Shown: positions 9,343 to 18,981, numbered from the stretch's first letter. The stretch is 64,000 nt of DNA from Wenzhouxiangella sediminis (GCF_003410055.1 NZ_QUZK01000037.1:62001-126000); one strand, 5' to 3'. The notes: generated by a model not told the origin, from the sequence alone. Made by a program: numbers and translations.

Positions 9343-10656
9343 ATGACTCGTGACGGTTCGGAGCCGAGGGCTGTGGCAGCACAGGCCGCGCAGGCGGTAC
9401 TCGACCGCGGGCGCGCCCTGGACACCGTTCTGCCGGCGCTGCTCGAAGGCCTTGGTGATTCGCGCGATCGGTCGCTGGCCCGGCGCCTGGCCAGCGGTGC
9501 GCTGCGCGACTGGCCGGCGCTGGACTGGCTTGTCGGCGCGCTGGTCGACAAGCCGCTCAAGGGCCGGAATCGCCAGCTGCACTTCCTGTTGGCCGTGGCG
9601 CTGCACGAATTGCGCGACGGTCGTGAGCCCGACCACGCGATCGTCCACGCCGCGGTGGCCGCCGCGCGTTGCCTGCGGGGGCAGCGCCTGACCGGGCTGG
9701 TCAACGGTGTGCTCAGGGCGTTCGGACGCCGGCGCGGTGAACTGCTGGCGTCCCTGCCCGACACGCCCGTTCTCCGATTCGGCTATCCCGGCTGGCTGAT
9801 CAAGCGGGTCGAGTCCGACTACGGCGACGCCGCGCCGGGGATCCTGGCGGCCGGCAACGAGCCCCCGCCGTTGTGGCTGCGCGTCAACCGGCGACGCATC
9901 GCGCGCGACGATTACCGTGAGCTTCTGGAGCGGGCCGGAATCGAGGCGGATGCGCCTGCCGGTTTCCCCGATGCGCTTCGGCTGGCCGAGCGCGCCGCGA
10001 TCAGCGCCCTGCCGGGGTTCGAAGACGGCCTCGTTTCCGTCCAGGACGGGGCCGCGCAGTTCGCCGCCGACTACCTCGACCTCCGCGACGGCCAGCGAGT
10101 GCTCGACGCCTGTGCTGCGCCCGGCGGCAAGACGGCTCATATCCTCGAAAGACGCGATGTGGGTCTGACGGCGCTGGATATCGACGGCGAGCGACTGTCC
10201 CGGGTCGGCAACGGCCTCGAGCGCCTCGGCCTGGACGCCCGGCTGGTCGCGGGTGATGCCGCGCGCCCCGATGACTGGTGGGACGGGAAGCGCTTCGACC
10301 GAATCCTGGTCGACGCGCCGTGTTCGGCCACCGGCGTCATCCGGCGGCACCCCGACATCCGCTGGTTGCGCCGCGACGAGGACATCGACCGGCTCGCCGC
10401 CCTTCAGGGCACGATCCTCGACGCCTTGTGGCCGCTGCTCGAGCCGGGCGGTATCCTTGTGTACGCGACCTGTTCGCTCTTGAGGGTCGAAAACGACGAA
10501 CAGGCCCGTGCCTTTCTGGAGCGCCATGCAGATGCCCGCGGAATCGACAATACCGACATGCCCGGTCGGCCGGCCCGGCCGGGCCGCCAGATTCTGCCTG
10601 GCGAGCATGGCTGCGATGGTTTTTATTACTTTGCCGCTCGCCGCTTGCCGGAGTGA
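9343..10656 (+). CDS. rsmB: 16S rRNA (cytosine-967-C5)-methyltransferase
   Basis: A 437-residue protein with an N-terminal NusB-like RNA-binding region (about 1-140) and a C-terminal SAM-dependent methyltransferase. Motifs seen are DACAAPGGKTAHILE (SAM binding), DAPCSATGVIRRHPDIRW and YATCSLLRVEN, which hold the two cysteines used by RNA m5C methyltransferases. It acts on C967 of 16S rRNA. Its 3' end overlaps the probable start of the next gene by 50 bases. Confidence 0.95.
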   Translation: MTRDGSEPRAVAAQAAQAVLDRGRALDTVLPALLEGLGDSRDRSLARRLASGALRDWPALDWLVGALVDKPLKGRNRQLHFLLAVALHELRDGREPDHAIVHAAVAAARCLRGQRLTGLVNGVLRAFGRRRGELLASLPDTPVLRFGYPGWLIKRVESDYGDAAPGILAAGNEPPPLWLRVNRRRIARDDYRELLERAGIEADAPAGFPDALRLAERAAISALPGFEDGLVSVQDGAAQFAADYLDLRDGQRVLDACAAPGGKTAHILERRDVGLTALDIDGERLSRVGNGLERLGLDARLVAGDAARPDDWWDGKRFDRILVDAPCSATGVIRRHPDIRWLRRDEDIDRLAALQGTILDALWPLLEPGGILVYATCSLLRVENDEQARAFLERHADARGIDNTDMPGRPARPGRQILPGEHGCDGFYYFAARRLPE

Positions 10657-11167
10657 GCGCGAGGGCGACTGGCAGGTCGACTTCATCGAACCGCGACTGG
10701 TCTGGACTCGGGAAGGGCTGGATTTCGTCGCCGGGGTCGATCTCGATCCCAGTCCGGCCATGCTGGAGGCCCTCGACCGTGGCGTGAGCGTGACTTTCCT
10801 CATCGCCCTGCGCGCTTCGTCCGGCCAGGTCTGGTTACCGGGCCTGGACGAGCGCCGACGCCATCGGTTCCGGATCAGCTACCTGCCGCTGAGCCGTCAC
10901 TACCAGCTCGTTGATCTGCACAACGGCACGCGTTCGACGTATCCGCGGCTGAATATGCTCGTCCGGTCGCTGCGCGAGGCGCGTTCGTGGCGTATTCCGC
11001 TCGCGCCCGGTGAAGCGGTTTCGGTCGTGCGCGCGCGCATCCAGCTCGACCGTACGCGCCTGCCTTCGCCGATGCGCTTGCCGACCTGGTTCGAGCCGCA
11101 ATGGCATCTGGTCAGCGAATGGCGGGAACTGATCCCGCCGTCGCGGGAGACGGCCGATGATCGGTAG
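10607..11167 (+). CDS. DUF4390 protein, probable lipoprotein or secreted
   Basis: About 186 residues from the ATG at 10607. The start has a short hydrophobic segment ending in LPLAAC, a lipobox-like motif; the mature part (WQVDFIEPRLVW...; GLDFVAGVDLDPSP) resembles DUF4390 proteins, which typically lie between rsmB and an ntrY-like kinase gene. The start is uncertain: the chosen segment lacks basic residues, while earlier in-frame ATGs (10508, 10526, 10532) lie deeper inside rsmB. The 3' end overlaps the next gene by 11 bases. It could be a sensor accessory protein for that kinase, but this is only inferred from position. Confidence 0.75.
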   Translation: MAAMVFITLPLAACRSEREGDWQVDFIEPRLVWTREGLDFVAGVDLDPSPAMLEALDRGVSVTFLIALRASSGQVWLPGLDERRRHRFRISYLPLSRHYQLVDLHNGTRSTYPRLNMLVRSLREARSWRIPLAPGEAVSVVRARIQLDRTRLPSPMRLPTWFEPQWHLVSEWRELIPPSRETADDR

Positions 11168-13289
11168 AAGGGGGCGACTGCGCATCCTGCGCGCGATTCC
11201 CATCGCCGCCGTCCTGGTCCTGCTGCTCTCGGCCCTGTACCTGGTCTCGACCGTCGAGCAGGAAGCCACCCAGCTCGGCCGCCTGGCGCAGTGGATCTTC
11301 GCGCTGACCGGCGTGGCCGTGCTGGTGCTGCTGGGCGTGATCGTCGGTCGGGCCGTGCGCCTGTTCCGGCGCCTCAGGAGCGATGAGCCGGGCGCTCGCC
11401 TGACAGCCAGACTGGTGGCGGTTTTCGTGGCGCTGACCCTGCCGCCGGTGGTCATCCTCTATCTGTTCGCCATCCAGTTCCTCAGCGACACCATCGACGG
11501 CTGGATGGACACCCGTGCCGAGCAGGCCCTGGCCGACTCGATCGAGCTCGGGCAGATGTTCCTCGAGCTCCGCACCCGCGACGTGCGCGACGAAATCGGC
11601 CGCCTGGCCGAGCAGCTCGATACCGGCGACGAGGATCGCATGTTCCGCCAGCTGCTCCGGCACGTCTCCAGCGCCGGGCCGACCGACCTCTCGGTGGTCG
11701 ACGCCTCCGGCTCCTCGACGGTCAGTGCCAGCATCGATCCGGGCCGGATCCTGCCCGAGCGCCCGGGCGATTTCGCCCTGAGCCAGGCGCTGCAGGACGA
11801 AGAGTACGCGGCGGCCGAGCCGACCGAGAACGGCATCCGCATCCGGGTACTGCACAGCCTGGGCAGCCGGACCCTGGGCGGCGACACCCTCCTGCTGCAG
11901 GCGATCTATCCCCTGCCCGAGGAATTCAGTGAACTGGCCGGGCGCATCGAGTCGGCGTATCACCGCTACCAGAACGTGGCCTATCTCCGCGTCAGGCTGC
12001 AGCAGAGCCTGGTGCTCATTCTTTCGCTGGTGCTGCTGCTGACCGTCCTGCTGGCCATGCTGCTGGCCTTCAACGCCGCGCGCCGCCTGACCCAGCCGAT
12101 CCGGGAACTGGCCCAGGCCACCGAGGAACTCGCCGCGGGCCGTTTCCCGGGTGACCTGGAAGTCACCAGCCGCGACGAGCTGGGGTTTCTTGTGCGCTCA
12201 TTCAACACGATGACGCGCGAGCTCGCCAGCAGCCGGCAGCAGCTCGAAGCCCAGCGCCGTTATCTGGAAATCGTGCTCGGCCGCCTGTCGGCCGGGGTGC
12301 TCGCCATCGACGGCGACGATCGCATCAGCGCCTTCAACGACTCGGCTTCGCGCATTCTCGGCCTGGATGCCGCCGTCGACAGCGGGCGCAAGCTCTCGGA
12401 ACTGGCCGGGCAGCGTCCCCAGCTCGCGCCGCTGGTCGACTTGATCGTCGAGCGCCACGCCGCGCCGGGCGCCGACTGGCGCCAGGAGATCAAGCTCGGC
12501 ACCTCCGAGCAGCCCCTGGTGCTGGTCTGCCGCGGATCGGACCTGCCGGCCGAAACCGGCGGCCACGTGGTGGTCTTCGACGACGTCACGGTGCTCGACC
12601 AGGCGCAGCGAGAAGCCGCCTGGGCCGAGGTGGCGCGGCGCCTGGCTCACGAGGTCAAGAACCCCCTGACCCCGATCCAGCTCGCGGCCGAGCGCTTGGC
12701 CTGGAAGCTCGAACCCGCCCTGGAGGCCGATCAGCGCGATCTGCTCAAGCGCGCGACCACGACCATTCGCGCCCAGGTCGACGCCCTTCGCCGCCTGGTC
12801 GACAACTTCGGCGACTACGCGCGTCCGGCACGGCTCAAGGCCGAACGGGTCGATCCGAGGCGAATCATCAACGAAGTCGTGGATCTCTACGCCAGCGGCA
12901 ACATGCCCATCCACTTCGACGTCAGCGCGCCCGCCTCGCCGCTGTCGCTGACCGCCGATCCCGGCCAGCTCAGGCAGCTGTTGATCAACCTGGTGCGAAA
13001 CTCCCAGGAAGCTCACCCCGAGGGCCAACCACGGATCGCCATCGAGCTGGCGGCCATGATCCGCCAGGGCAGTGATGGGGTCGAGTTGGTATTGCGCGAC
13101 GACGGTCCCGGATTTTCCACCGACGTGCTGGCGCGCATTTTCGAGCCCTACGTCACGACCAAGCCGCGCGGTTCGGGCCTCGGGCTGGCGATCGTGCGGC
13201 GCATCGTCGAGGATCACGGCGGCAGCATATCGGTCGCCAATGCCGAGGGTGGCGGTGCAGAGGTCCGGATCTGGCTTCCCGGCGGGTGA
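11157..13289 (+). CDS. NtrY-like membrane histidine kinase
   Basis: A 710-residue sensor kinase. Membrane helices are near residues 10-31, 45-66, 86-108 and 284-307, with an extracytoplasmic loop of about 175 residues between the last two. HAMP (about 305-360), PAS (about 368-480), and a HisKA H-box RLAHEVKNPLTP with H498 follow; the ATPase part shows NLVRNSQEA, DDGPGF and KPRGSGLGLAI. It should phosphorylate the NtrX-like regulator immediately downstream. Its place before trkAH suggests a link to envelope or potassium state, but the signal is unknown. Confidence 0.92.
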   Translation: MIGRRGRLRILRAIPIAAVLVLLLSALYLVSTVEQEATQLGRLAQWIFALTGVAVLVLLGVIVGRAVRLFRRLRSDEPGARLTARLVAVFVALTLPPVVILYLFAIQFLSDTIDGWMDTRAEQALADSIELGQMFLELRTRDVRDEIGRLAEQLDTGDEDRMFRQLLRHVSSAGPTDLSVVDASGSSTVSASIDPGRILPERPGDFALSQALQDEEYAAAEPTENGIRIRVLHSLGSRTLGGDTLLLQAIYPLPEEFSELAGRIESAYHRYQNVAYLRVRLQQSLVLILSLVLLLTVLLAMLLAFNAARRLTQPIRELAQATEELAAGRFPGDLEVTSRDELGFLVRSFNTMTRELASSRQQLEAQRRYLEIVLGRLSAGVLAIDGDDRISAFNDSASRILGLDAAVDSGRKLSELAGQRPQLAPLVDLIVERHAAPGADWRQEIKLGTSEQPLVLVCRGSDLPAETGGHVVVFDDVTVLDQAQREAAWAEVARRLAHEVKNPLTPIQLAAERLAWKLEPALEADQRDLLKRATTTIRAQVDALRRLVDNFGDYARPARLKAERVDPRRIINEVVDLYASGNMPIHFDVSAPASPLSLTADPGQLRQLLINLVRNSQEAHPEGQPRIAIELAAMIRQGSDGVELVLRDDGPGFSTDVLARIFEPYVTTKPRGSGLGLAIVRRIVEDHGGSISVANAEGGGAEVRIWLPGG

Positions 13290-13343
13290 TCGCTTGCTTG
13301 CTGGGGTATCCTCTCCTACCCCAATTGGTGCGAAAATGAATCA

Positions 13344-14693
13344 ATGAGCAGTGCGCGCATCCTGATCGTCGACGACGAGCCGGACATCCGCGAGATGATC
13401 GGCGAGATCCTCCGAGACGAGGGCCATGAGATCACCGACGCCGGCAATGCCGCCGAGGCGCGCGAGCGCTTGCGCGAAGCCGCGCCGGACCTGATCCTGC
13501 TCGACGTGTGGATGCCCGACACCGACGGCATCAGCCTGCTGCGCGAATGGCGCGACGCGGGCGTGCTCAAGTGTCCCGTGGTCATGATTTCCGGCCACGG
13601 CTCGGTCGAGACCGCCGTCGAGGCGACGCGCCTGGGCGCCTTCGACTTCATCGAGAAGCCCGTGTCGATGGCGCGGCTGATGGTCACCATCGAGAACGCG
13701 CTGGAGGCCGGACGGCTCAAGCGCGAGAACGAAGGGCTCAAGCGCAACCAGCCGGCCGTGCTCGAGCCGCTGGGGCGTTCGGCCGTGGTGCAGCAACTGC
13801 GACAGCGGCTCGAGCGCGTGGCCCAACACGAGGCCCCGGTACTGATTGCCGGCGAGCCGGGTGTGGGCAAGCAGGAAGCCGCCCGCTGGATCCACGCCCA
13901 TTCACCGCGCAGCGAGGGGCCCTTCGTCAGTGCCGCCACGCGCGTGGACAGCGCGTCCTTCAAGACCATGCTGCTCGGCGAGGACGGCGCGGAGGGCCTG
14001 CTCGCCGAAGCGCAGGGCGGCGTGTTGTTCATCGACGATGTGTCGCGCCTCGATCGGGGCGCGCAGACGGTGCTGCTGAAGGTCCTCGAGTCCGGGCGGC
14101 TCGATCCCGAGCAGAGCGACAGCTCGGCGCTCGACCTGCGACTGATCGCAGGCACCAGCCAGCCGCTGGAGAAGCTGGTGCGCGACGGGAGCTTCGACGA
14201 GTCCCTGTTCTACCAGCTCAATGTCCTGCCGCTGGAGATTCCGCCGCTGCGCGAGCGCCAGGAAGACGTCCCCGACCTGGTGCGTTTCTATGCCGAGTAC
14301 TATCCGGGCCGCGACGGCACGCCCTACCGGCATTTTCCCGTCGCCGTGCAGAACCGGCTTCGCCAGTATCACTGGCCCGGCAATCTCAGAGAACTGCGCA
14401 ACCTCGTGCAGCGCCTGCTGATCCTCGGCGGTGGCGAGGAGGTGACCGTCGCCGAGGTCGAAGAGGCCCTGGCGCAGTCCGACACCGGCGAGACCGTCGG
14501 CGACCGCAAGATGCCGGCGCTCTACAATATGCCCCTGCGCGAGGCCCGCGAGGAATTCGAGCGCCAGTACCTGACCTTCAAGCTCCAGTCCGTCGAGGGC
14601 AGCGTGGGCAAACTGGCCGAAATCGTCGAGATGGAACGAACCCATCTCTATCGCAAACTCAAACAGCTGGGTATCGATCCCAAGCAGTTCTAG
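13344..14693 (+). CDS. NtrX-like response regulator lacking the sigma-54 contact loop
   Basis: A 449-residue regulator: receiver domain (D54 in LILLDVWMPD), AAA+ domain (Walker A GEPGVGKQ, Walker B VLFIDDV, and WPGNLRELRN) and a Fis-type helix-turn-helix at the C-terminus (KLAEIVEMERTHLYRKLKQL). Where sigma-54 activators have GAFTGA, this protein has LLGEDGAEGLL, so it probably cannot drive sigma-54 open-complex formation and may act on sigma-70 promoters or as a repressor. The start lies 55 bases after the kinase gene. Confidence 0.92.
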   Translation: MSSARILIVDDEPDIREMIGEILRDEGHEITDAGNAAEARERLREAAPDLILLDVWMPDTDGISLLREWRDAGVLKCPVVMISGHGSVETAVEATRLGAFDFIEKPVSMARLMVTIENALEAGRLKRENEGLKRNQPAVLEPLGRSAVVQQLRQRLERVAQHEAPVLIAGEPGVGKQEAARWIHAHSPRSEGPFVSAATRVDSASFKTMLLGEDGAEGLLAEAQGGVLFIDDVSRLDRGAQTVLLKVLESGRLDPEQSDSSALDLRLIAGTSQPLEKLVRDGSFDESLFYQLNVLPLEIPPLRERQEDVPDLVRFYAEYYPGRDGTPYRHFPVAVQNRLRQYHWPGNLRELRNLVQRLLILGGGEEVTVAEVEEALAQSDTGETVGDRKMPALYNMPLREAREEFERQYLTFKLQSVEGSVGKLAEIVEMERTHLYRKLKQLGIDPKQF

Positions 14694-14720
14694 GACCGCA
14701 GCCGCGAGGGGAGTCGGTTC

Positions 14721-16097
14721 ATGCAGATCATCATTCTCGGCGCAGGGCAGGTGGGGACCGGCATGGCCCGCAGCCTGTCGGCCGAGGACTTCGACATCAC
14801 CGTGGTCGACACCGATCCCGAGCGCCTGCGCGAGCTGCAGGAAAAGCTCGATATCCGCACGGTGCTGGGCCACGCCGCCCATCCCGAAACGCTGATCCGC
14901 GCCGGCATCGAGGATGCCGACCTGCTGATCGCGCTGACCAATTCCGACGAGACCAACATGGTCGCCTGCCAGGTGGCCTACTCGCTGTTCAATACGCCGA
15001 CCAAGGTCGCGCGCGTTCGGGCCAGCGACTACCTGGCGCACCCGGAGCTGTTCAATCGCGAGAACACGCCCATTGACGTACTGATCAGTCCCGAAGGCCT
15101 GGTCACGGACCATATCCAGCGACTGATCGACTATCCGGGCGCCCTGCAGGTGCTCGATTTCGCGGACGGCCGGGCGCAGCTGGTCGGCACGCGGGCCTTT
15201 CACGACGGCCCCCTGGTCGGGCACGAACTGCGCGCGCTGCGCGACAAGCTGCCCAGCGGCGTCGACGCGCGCGTGGCCGCCATCTTCCGCAACGACGAGC
15301 CCATCATTCCCGAGGGCGACACCGTCATCGAGGTCGACGACACGGTCTTCTTCCTGGCCGCGCGCAACGACATCCCGGTGGTGATGCGCGAACTGCGGCG
15401 AATGAGCGAACCCGGTCATCGCATCCTGCTCGCCGGCGGCGGCAACATCGGCGCCAGCCTGGCGCGGCGGTTGGAGCGCAGCCACCACGTCAAGCTCATC
15501 GAGCGCGACCCGGTGCGCGCCGAGCGCATTGCCGAGGATCTGGACACCGCGATCGTGCTGGTCGGCGATTGCGCCGACGAGGACCTGCTGCACGAGGAGG
15601 GCATCGACGAGACGGACGTCTACTGCGCGCTGACCAACGACGACGAGGCCAACATCCTCTCGTCGATGCTGGCCAAGCGCATGGGCGCCGACAAGGTCAT
15701 CACCCTGATCAATCGTCCGGCCTACGTCGACCTCGTCGAGTCCGACCGCATCGACGTGGCGGTCAGTCCCCAGCAGGTCACCATCGGCGCGTTGCTGACG
15801 CACATCCGCAAGGGGCACATGGTGCGAGTGCATTCGCTGCGGCGCGGCGCGGCCGAGGCCATCGAAGCGGTTGCCCACGGCACGCCCGGCCAGTCGAAGG
15901 TGGTCGGCAAGCGAATCGAGGAGATCGACCTGCCGCCGGCCACGACCATCGGCGGCATCATCCGCGGTGAAGAGGTCATCATCGCGCACCACGACGTCGT
16001 CATCGAAACCGACGATCACGTCGTCCTGTTCGTGGCCGACCAGCGTTCCATTCGTCGCGTGGAGCGCCTGTTCGCCGTCGAAGCCGTTTTCGTCTAG
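14721..16097 (+). CDS. trkA: Trk potassium uptake regulatory protein TrkA
   Basis: A 458-residue cytoplasmic protein with two tandem RCK/TrkA-N halves, each with an NAD-binding glycine motif (GAGQVGTGMA near residue 6 and AGGGNIGASLA near residue 238) and each followed by a TrkA-C segment. It gates the TrkH channel encoded directly downstream. A good GGGGAG ribosome-binding site precedes the ATG. Length equals E. coli TrkA (458). Confidence 0.96.
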   Translation: MQIIILGAGQVGTGMARSLSAEDFDITVVDTDPERLRELQEKLDIRTVLGHAAHPETLIRAGIEDADLLIALTNSDETNMVACQVAYSLFNTPTKVARVRASDYLAHPELFNRENTPIDVLISPEGLVTDHIQRLIDYPGALQVLDFADGRAQLVGTRAFHDGPLVGHELRALRDKLPSGVDARVAAIFRNDEPIIPEGDTVIEVDDTVFFLAARNDIPVVMRELRRMSEPGHRILLAGGGNIGASLARRLERSHHVKLIERDPVRAERIAEDLDTAIVLVGDCADEDLLHEEGIDETDVYCALTNDDEANILSSMLAKRMGADKVITLINRPAYVDLVESDRIDVAVSPQQVTIGALLTHIRKGHMVRVHSLRRGAAEAIEAVAHGTPGQSKVVGKRIEEIDLPPATTIGGIIRGEEVIIAHHDVVIETDDHVVLFVADQRSIRRVERLFAVEAVFV

Positions 16098-16107
16098 CGT
16101 CGGCGTC

Positions 16108-17562
16108 ATGCAGTTTCGCGCCTACGCACCGGTCCAGCGCATTGTGGGAGTCCTTCTGGTTTTCCTGAGCCTGGGCTTCGTGCCGCCGCTGCTGTTCGCC
16201 CTGTTCAGCCATGACGGAACCTTCAGCGCATTCGCGGTGAGCTTGCTCGTGGTCGCCGTATCCGGAATAGCGCTCTATCTGCCGGTCCGGCGCTCCCACC
16301 GTGACCTCAGGATTCGTGACGGCTTCCTGGTGGTCGTGGCCTGCTGGGCCGCCGTCTGCCTGGCCGGCGCGGTTCCCTTCGTGCTGGCGATCGACGCCAG
16401 CATCCCCGATGCGGTGTTCGAATCCACCTCCGGGCTGACCACGACCGGCGCCACGGTTTTCACCGGTCTCGACGACATGCCGATTTCCATTCTCTGGTAT
16501 CGGCAACAGCTGCAGTGGATGGGCGGTTTGGGAATCATCGTGCTGGCCGTGGCCATCCTGCCGATGCTGCGCATCGGCGGCATGCAGGTCTACAAGGCCG
16601 AGGTCACCGGGCCGGTCAAGGAAAGCCGGCTGACGCCGCGCATTGCAGAGACCGCCAAGGCGCTCTGGCTGATCTACATCGGCCTCACCGTGCTTTGCGC
16701 GGCCGCCTACTGGGCTGCCGGGATGTCCCTGTTCGACGCTGTCGGGCACAGTTTCTCGACCATCGCCACGGCGGGCTTCTCCACGCACGACGCTTCGATC
16801 GGCTACTTCGACAGCGCGCTGATCGACTGGCTGGCGGTGTTCTTCATCCTGGTCGCCAGCCTCAACTTCGGCCTGCACTACCTGGCCTTGCGCCGCGCAA
16901 CCGCTCAGGTCTACCTGCGCGATCCGGAACTGAAGCTCTTCGTGCTGCTGCTGCTGATCATCTCCGCGGCGGCGACGCTCCTGTTGTGGCAGCTCGACGT
17001 CTATCCCTCTTTCTGGGAGTCGCTGCGGCACGCGGTTTTCCAGTCGATCTCGTACATGACCACAACCGGCTTCGCCACGGCCGAGGTCTACAACTGGCCG
17101 GGCACCCTGCCGCTGTTGCTTTTGTTGATCAGTGCTTTCGGCGGCTGCGCCGGGGCGACCACCGGCGGCTTCAAGATCATCCGCGTCTACCTGCTCACCA
17201 AGCAGGGCATCCGGGAGCTCAAGCGACTCATCCACCCGCGTTCGGTCGTGCCGCTCAAGCTCGGCGGCCGCACGCTCAACCAGGAGGTGGCCAACGCCGT
17301 CTGGGGCTTCGTCTCGCTCTATATCCTGTGCGTGGTGGTGCTCACCCTGATCGTCTCCGGCATCGAGGCCGATCTCGTCACGGCCGTGTCGATCGTGTTT
17401 TCATCGCTCAACAACCTCGGCCCGGCGCTGGGCCAGGCCGGCGCCAACTATGGCGGCCTGGCCGACGCCACCAAGTGGATCATGAGCTTCGCCATGCTGC
17501 TCGGCCGCCTCGAGATCTTCACCATCCTGGTCCTGCTCACGCCGACCTACTGGAAGCATTGA
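16108..17562 (+). CDS. trkH: Trk potassium channel subunit TrkH
   Basis: A 484-residue integral membrane protein (E. coli 483) with the pore-repeat sequences TSGLTTTGAT, FSTIATAGFSTHD, SYMTTTGFAT and FSSLNNLGPA, the four P-loops of a Trk/Ktr channel. It imports potassium with the proton motive force and TrkA-bound nucleotide. The frame is open farther upstream into trkA, but the ATG at 16108, ten bases after the trkA stop, fits the family. It is the last gene of the def-to-trkH series; an inverted repeat follows. Confidence 0.96.
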   Translation: MQFRAYAPVQRIVGVLLVFLSLGFVPPLLFALFSHDGTFSAFAVSLLVVAVSGIALYLPVRRSHRDLRIRDGFLVVVACWAAVCLAGAVPFVLAIDASIPDAVFESTSGLTTTGATVFTGLDDMPISILWYRQQLQWMGGLGIIVLAVAILPMLRIGGMQVYKAEVTGPVKESRLTPRIAETAKALWLIYIGLTVLCAAAYWAAGMSLFDAVGHSFSTIATAGFSTHDASIGYFDSALIDWLAVFFILVASLNFGLHYLALRRATAQVYLRDPELKLFVLLLLIISAAATLLLWQLDVYPSFWESLRHAVFQSISYMTTTGFATAEVYNWPGTLPLLLLLISAFGGCAGATTGGFKIIRVYLLTKQGIRELKRLIHPRSVVPLKLGGRTLNQEVANAVWGFVSLYILCVVVLTLIVSGIEADLVTAVSIVFSSLNNLGPALGQAGANYGGLADATKWIMSFAMLLGRLEIFTILVLLTPTYWKH

Positions 17563-17568
17563 ATTGAC

Positions 17569-17631
17569 GTTGACTCGTTCGCTGGTTGGCTGGTTAGCTA
17601 GTTCAGCAAGCCAACGAGCCAACGAGTCAAC
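17569..17631. repeat. Inverted repeat after trkH
   Basis: Arms of 23 bases at 17569-17591 and 17609-17631 pair at 21 of 23 positions around a 17-base loop. There is no T run after either arm. It lies in the 76-bp gap between trkH and the TPR gene and may end or attenuate the long upstream transcript, or be a dispersed element. Confidence 0.75.
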
Positions 17632-17638
17632 AAACGAA

Positions 17639-17944
17639 ATGAATCCTGAAGCCATCGAAAAAATGATCGAAGACGGCCGCGATTCCTACGAGTCGCGGCT
17701 GGCGGCCGGGCAGGCGCGGCTGAAGGCCGGTGATGTGCCCGAAGCCATCGCGCACCTGGAAAAGGCCACCGGCCATGCGCCCGAGCACACCATGGCCTGG
17801 CAGGAGCTCGGCAAGGCCCTCAACGAGGCGGGTCAGCCCGAGGCCGCCCGCAAGGCCTGGGAAAAGGGGTTGGAGGCCGCGCAGGCCAACGGCGACAAGC
17901 AGGCCGAAAAGGTGATGACCGTCTTTCTCAAGCGCCTGGGCTGA
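17639..17944 (+). CDS. Small TPR-repeat protein
   Basis: A 101-residue soluble protein with two to three tetratricopeptide-like helical pairs (AGQARLKAGDVPEAIAHLEKA and AWQELGKALNEAGQPEAARKAW). The ATG at 17639 starts just after the inverted repeat; an in-frame upstream extension would be translated from the repeat and is unlikely. Such proteins usually mediate protein contacts; no specific role can be assigned. Confidence 0.8.
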   Translation: MNPEAIEKMIEDGRDSYESRLAAGQARLKAGDVPEAIAHLEKATGHAPEHTMAWQELGKALNEAGQPEAARKAWEKGLEAAQANGDKQAEKVMTVFLKRLG

Positions 17945-17957
17945 TCGACCGCACCGG

Positions 17958-18854
17958 TCACTTCCCCTTTTTGCTCGGGTAGGGCGAGGGTCGCTCGCCC
18001 GGCTGGCGGCTGAAGCGCTTGTAGCTCCACAGGTACTGGGCCGGGTTGCGCCGGATCTCCTCCTCGAGCCAGCGGTGCATCACGGCCATGCCCGTGGCCG
18101 GGTCGTCGTCGGCGATCGCCGGGTCGGCCGGTTCGAAGCGCAGGCGCCAGCCGCTGCCGGCCGGCAGCCGCTCGGCGCTGGTGAACACCACCGCGCAGCC
18201 GGTTCGGCGCGCCAGGCGATTGACGAGGGTCATGGTCAGTGCGGGGCGGCCGAAGAAGTCGACGAAGACGCCTTCGCCCTGCTTGGGTTGCTGGTCGGCC
18301 AGCAGGCCGATGAGCTCGCCGCGCTTGAGGCCGGCCATCAGGTGGCGCATGGCGGGGCTGCCGCTGGCGACCAGCCGGGCGCCGAAGCGCTGACGGCTGT
18401 CGGTTACGCGCCGGTCGAACCCGGGCTGGCGCGGTGCCTTGTAGAGGGCGGTGATGGGGCCCTGAAGGGAAAGCCACAGCGGCAGCATTTCCCAGTTGCC
18501 GAAATGCGCCCCCACGATCAGTACGCCCTTGCCGCGTTCGGCCGACTGGCGCACCTCATCCCAGCCTTCGACTTCGCGTACGTGACGCTGCAGCCGGTCG
18601 CCCGGCCAGTACCACACCGCGCCCGATTCCAGCACCAGGCGCATCATTTCCACGAGATGCCGGCGATAGAGCTTCTCGCGCTCGGGCTCGCCGGCCTCCG
18701 GGAAACAGATCGACAGGTTGGTACGCACCACATCGTGGCCGCGCCAGGGCGTGAAGCGCGCAATCCAGGCCATCGGTACCGCCAGCCGGTGAAGCAGGGG
18801 CAGGGGCAGCCAGGACAAGAGGTGCAGCAGGGCGACGGCGAGGCGTTCGATCAT
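17958..18854 (-). CDS. LpxL/LpxM-type lipid A (lysophospholipid) acyltransferase
   Basis: A 298-residue protein with one N-terminal membrane segment and the LPLAT acyltransferase motif GAHFGNWEM (the HxxxxxE dyad), plus LADQQPKQGEGVFVDFFG. This is the HtrB/LpxL/LpxM family, which adds secondary acyl chains to lipid A on the inner membrane. Which chain it adds cannot be told. It is alone on the minus strand and converges on the TPR gene with 13 bases between the stops. Confidence 0.88.
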   Translation of the reverse strand: MIERLAVALLHLLSWLPLPLLHRLAVPMAWIARFTPWRGHDVVRTNLSICFPEAGEPEREKLYRRHLVEMMRLVLESGAVWYWPGDRLQRHVREVEGWDEVRQSAERGKGVLIVGAHFGNWEMLPLWLSLQGPITALYKAPRQPGFDRRVTDSRQRFGARLVASGSPAMRHLMAGLKRGELIGLLADQQPKQGEGVFVDFFGRPALTMTLVNRLARRTGCAVVFTSAERLPAGSGWRLRFEPADPAIADDDPATGMAVMHRWLEEEIRRNPAQYLWSYKRFSRQPGERPSPYPSKKGK

Positions 18855-18981
18855 CGTGGATCCGGATTCACTCGAGCTCGGAGATTCGTGTGGGCGCAGG
18901 GTGGTCGCGCCGGTTTGCCGACCTGGCTGCGCTGGTGTAGTTTAGCTTCCGGGAAAGGGGCTAAGGCAGAGGAGCGTATTC

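Noticed and set aside
7873-10803. A very long open frame on the minus strand opposite def, fmt and rsmB
   Set aside because: It lies wholly antisense to three well-supported genes; long antisense frames are expected in high-G+C DNA and its residue content is not protein-like.
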